A stretch of DNA of 15,176 nt from Clostridiales bacterium (GTDB taxonomy: Bacteria > Bacillota > Clostridia > Lachnospirales > CAG-274): contig JAJQBF010000285.1 in NCBI GenBank assembly GCA_021203425.1, positions 1 through 15,176 of the forward strand, in the 5' to 3' direction. The notes beneath the pieces were generated by a model, which was not told the origin of the DNA, searched no databases, and was given only the letters and a program-made list of their open reading frames with translations. Both the position numbers and the translations under genes were made by a program. The first letter of the stretch is position 1. Every line of letters begins with the position of its first letter. Positions 15,077-15,176 of the stretch are shown piece by piece.

Positions 15077-15176
15077 GATGAGCGGGGATATAATAAGTAT
15101 TGTATTCAGCAAAATTGTATACTGAAAGAATTTTTGAAAAAAATCTCTCAGATTATGGAAAAAACTGGAAAATATG
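15077..15176. other. AT-rich downstream stretch without recognised gene
   Basis: No gene is readable to the window end. It holds TATAAT (15089-15094) and TATACT (15118-15123), either of which could be a -10 box, but neither has a convincing -35 at proper spacing. A short TTCAG...CTGAA inverted repeat surrounds the second. A promoter for a following lysis or accessory gene is possible but unsupported. Confidence 0.3.

Noticed and set aside
15055..15078. Seven-codon open frame inside the terminator
   Set aside because: It is explained by the hairpin arm and T tract; the nearby AAGGAGG is 14 bases away.

Overview
The window is the structural (late) gene block of a prophage with a contractile tail, in the PBSX/Xkd style of Firmicutes myoviruses. 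The moderately AT-rich composition, strong AGGAGG-type ribosome sites, frequent TTG and GTG starts, and closest resemblance to clostridial and bacillar phage families suggest a Clostridia-like host, possibly a gut anaerobe. That host call is inference. All convincing genes are on the plus strand, tightly packed or overlapping.

Layout. Bases 1-2803 hold packaging: a possible end of a small terminase, the large terminase and the portal. Bases 2800-5558 hold the head and neck: scaffold, major capsid protein, two head-tail connectors and a tail terminator. Bases 5580-7787 hold a small conserved protein, the tail sheath and the tail tube. Bases 7869-8711 hold two tail-assembly-chaperone-like genes that look like diverged copies of each other. 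Bases 8715-15021 hold the baseplate and fibre: hub (XkdQ), DUF2577 (XkdR), a polar 305-residue protein that may be a very short tape measure, LysM protein (XkdP), DUF2634 (XkdS), baseplate J (XkdT), DUF2313 (XkdU) and a beta-helix tail fibre. A clear rho-independent terminator follows at 15038-15076. Lysis and lysogeny genes are not in the window.

Two things stand out. First, eight genes carry lesions: large terminase, portal, capsid, chaperone 1, hub, DUF2577, the tape-measure candidate and baseplate J. Eight lesions are single-base shifts at or near A or T runs, and two are in-frame TAG codons where family members have Gln. This reads as a decaying prophage, with three alternatives: uncorrected homopolymer errors, slippage-rescued genes, or amber suppression. 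One shift, in chaperone 1, sits exactly on an A_AAA_AAA heptamer and could be programmed -1 frameshifting.

Second, the only two sizeable gaps in the operon (7042-7313 and 11542-11886) are filled by arrays of palindromic repeats with an approximately 83-bp period. The two arrays share a core and a C-rich/G-rich hairpin. In the first, one hairpin keeps its pairing through compensatory base changes. The second ends in a nested palindrome of about 107 bp.

The tail module is also rearranged. No long tape measure lies between the chaperones and the hub, where PBSX has one. The hub starts 3 bases after the second chaperone ends.
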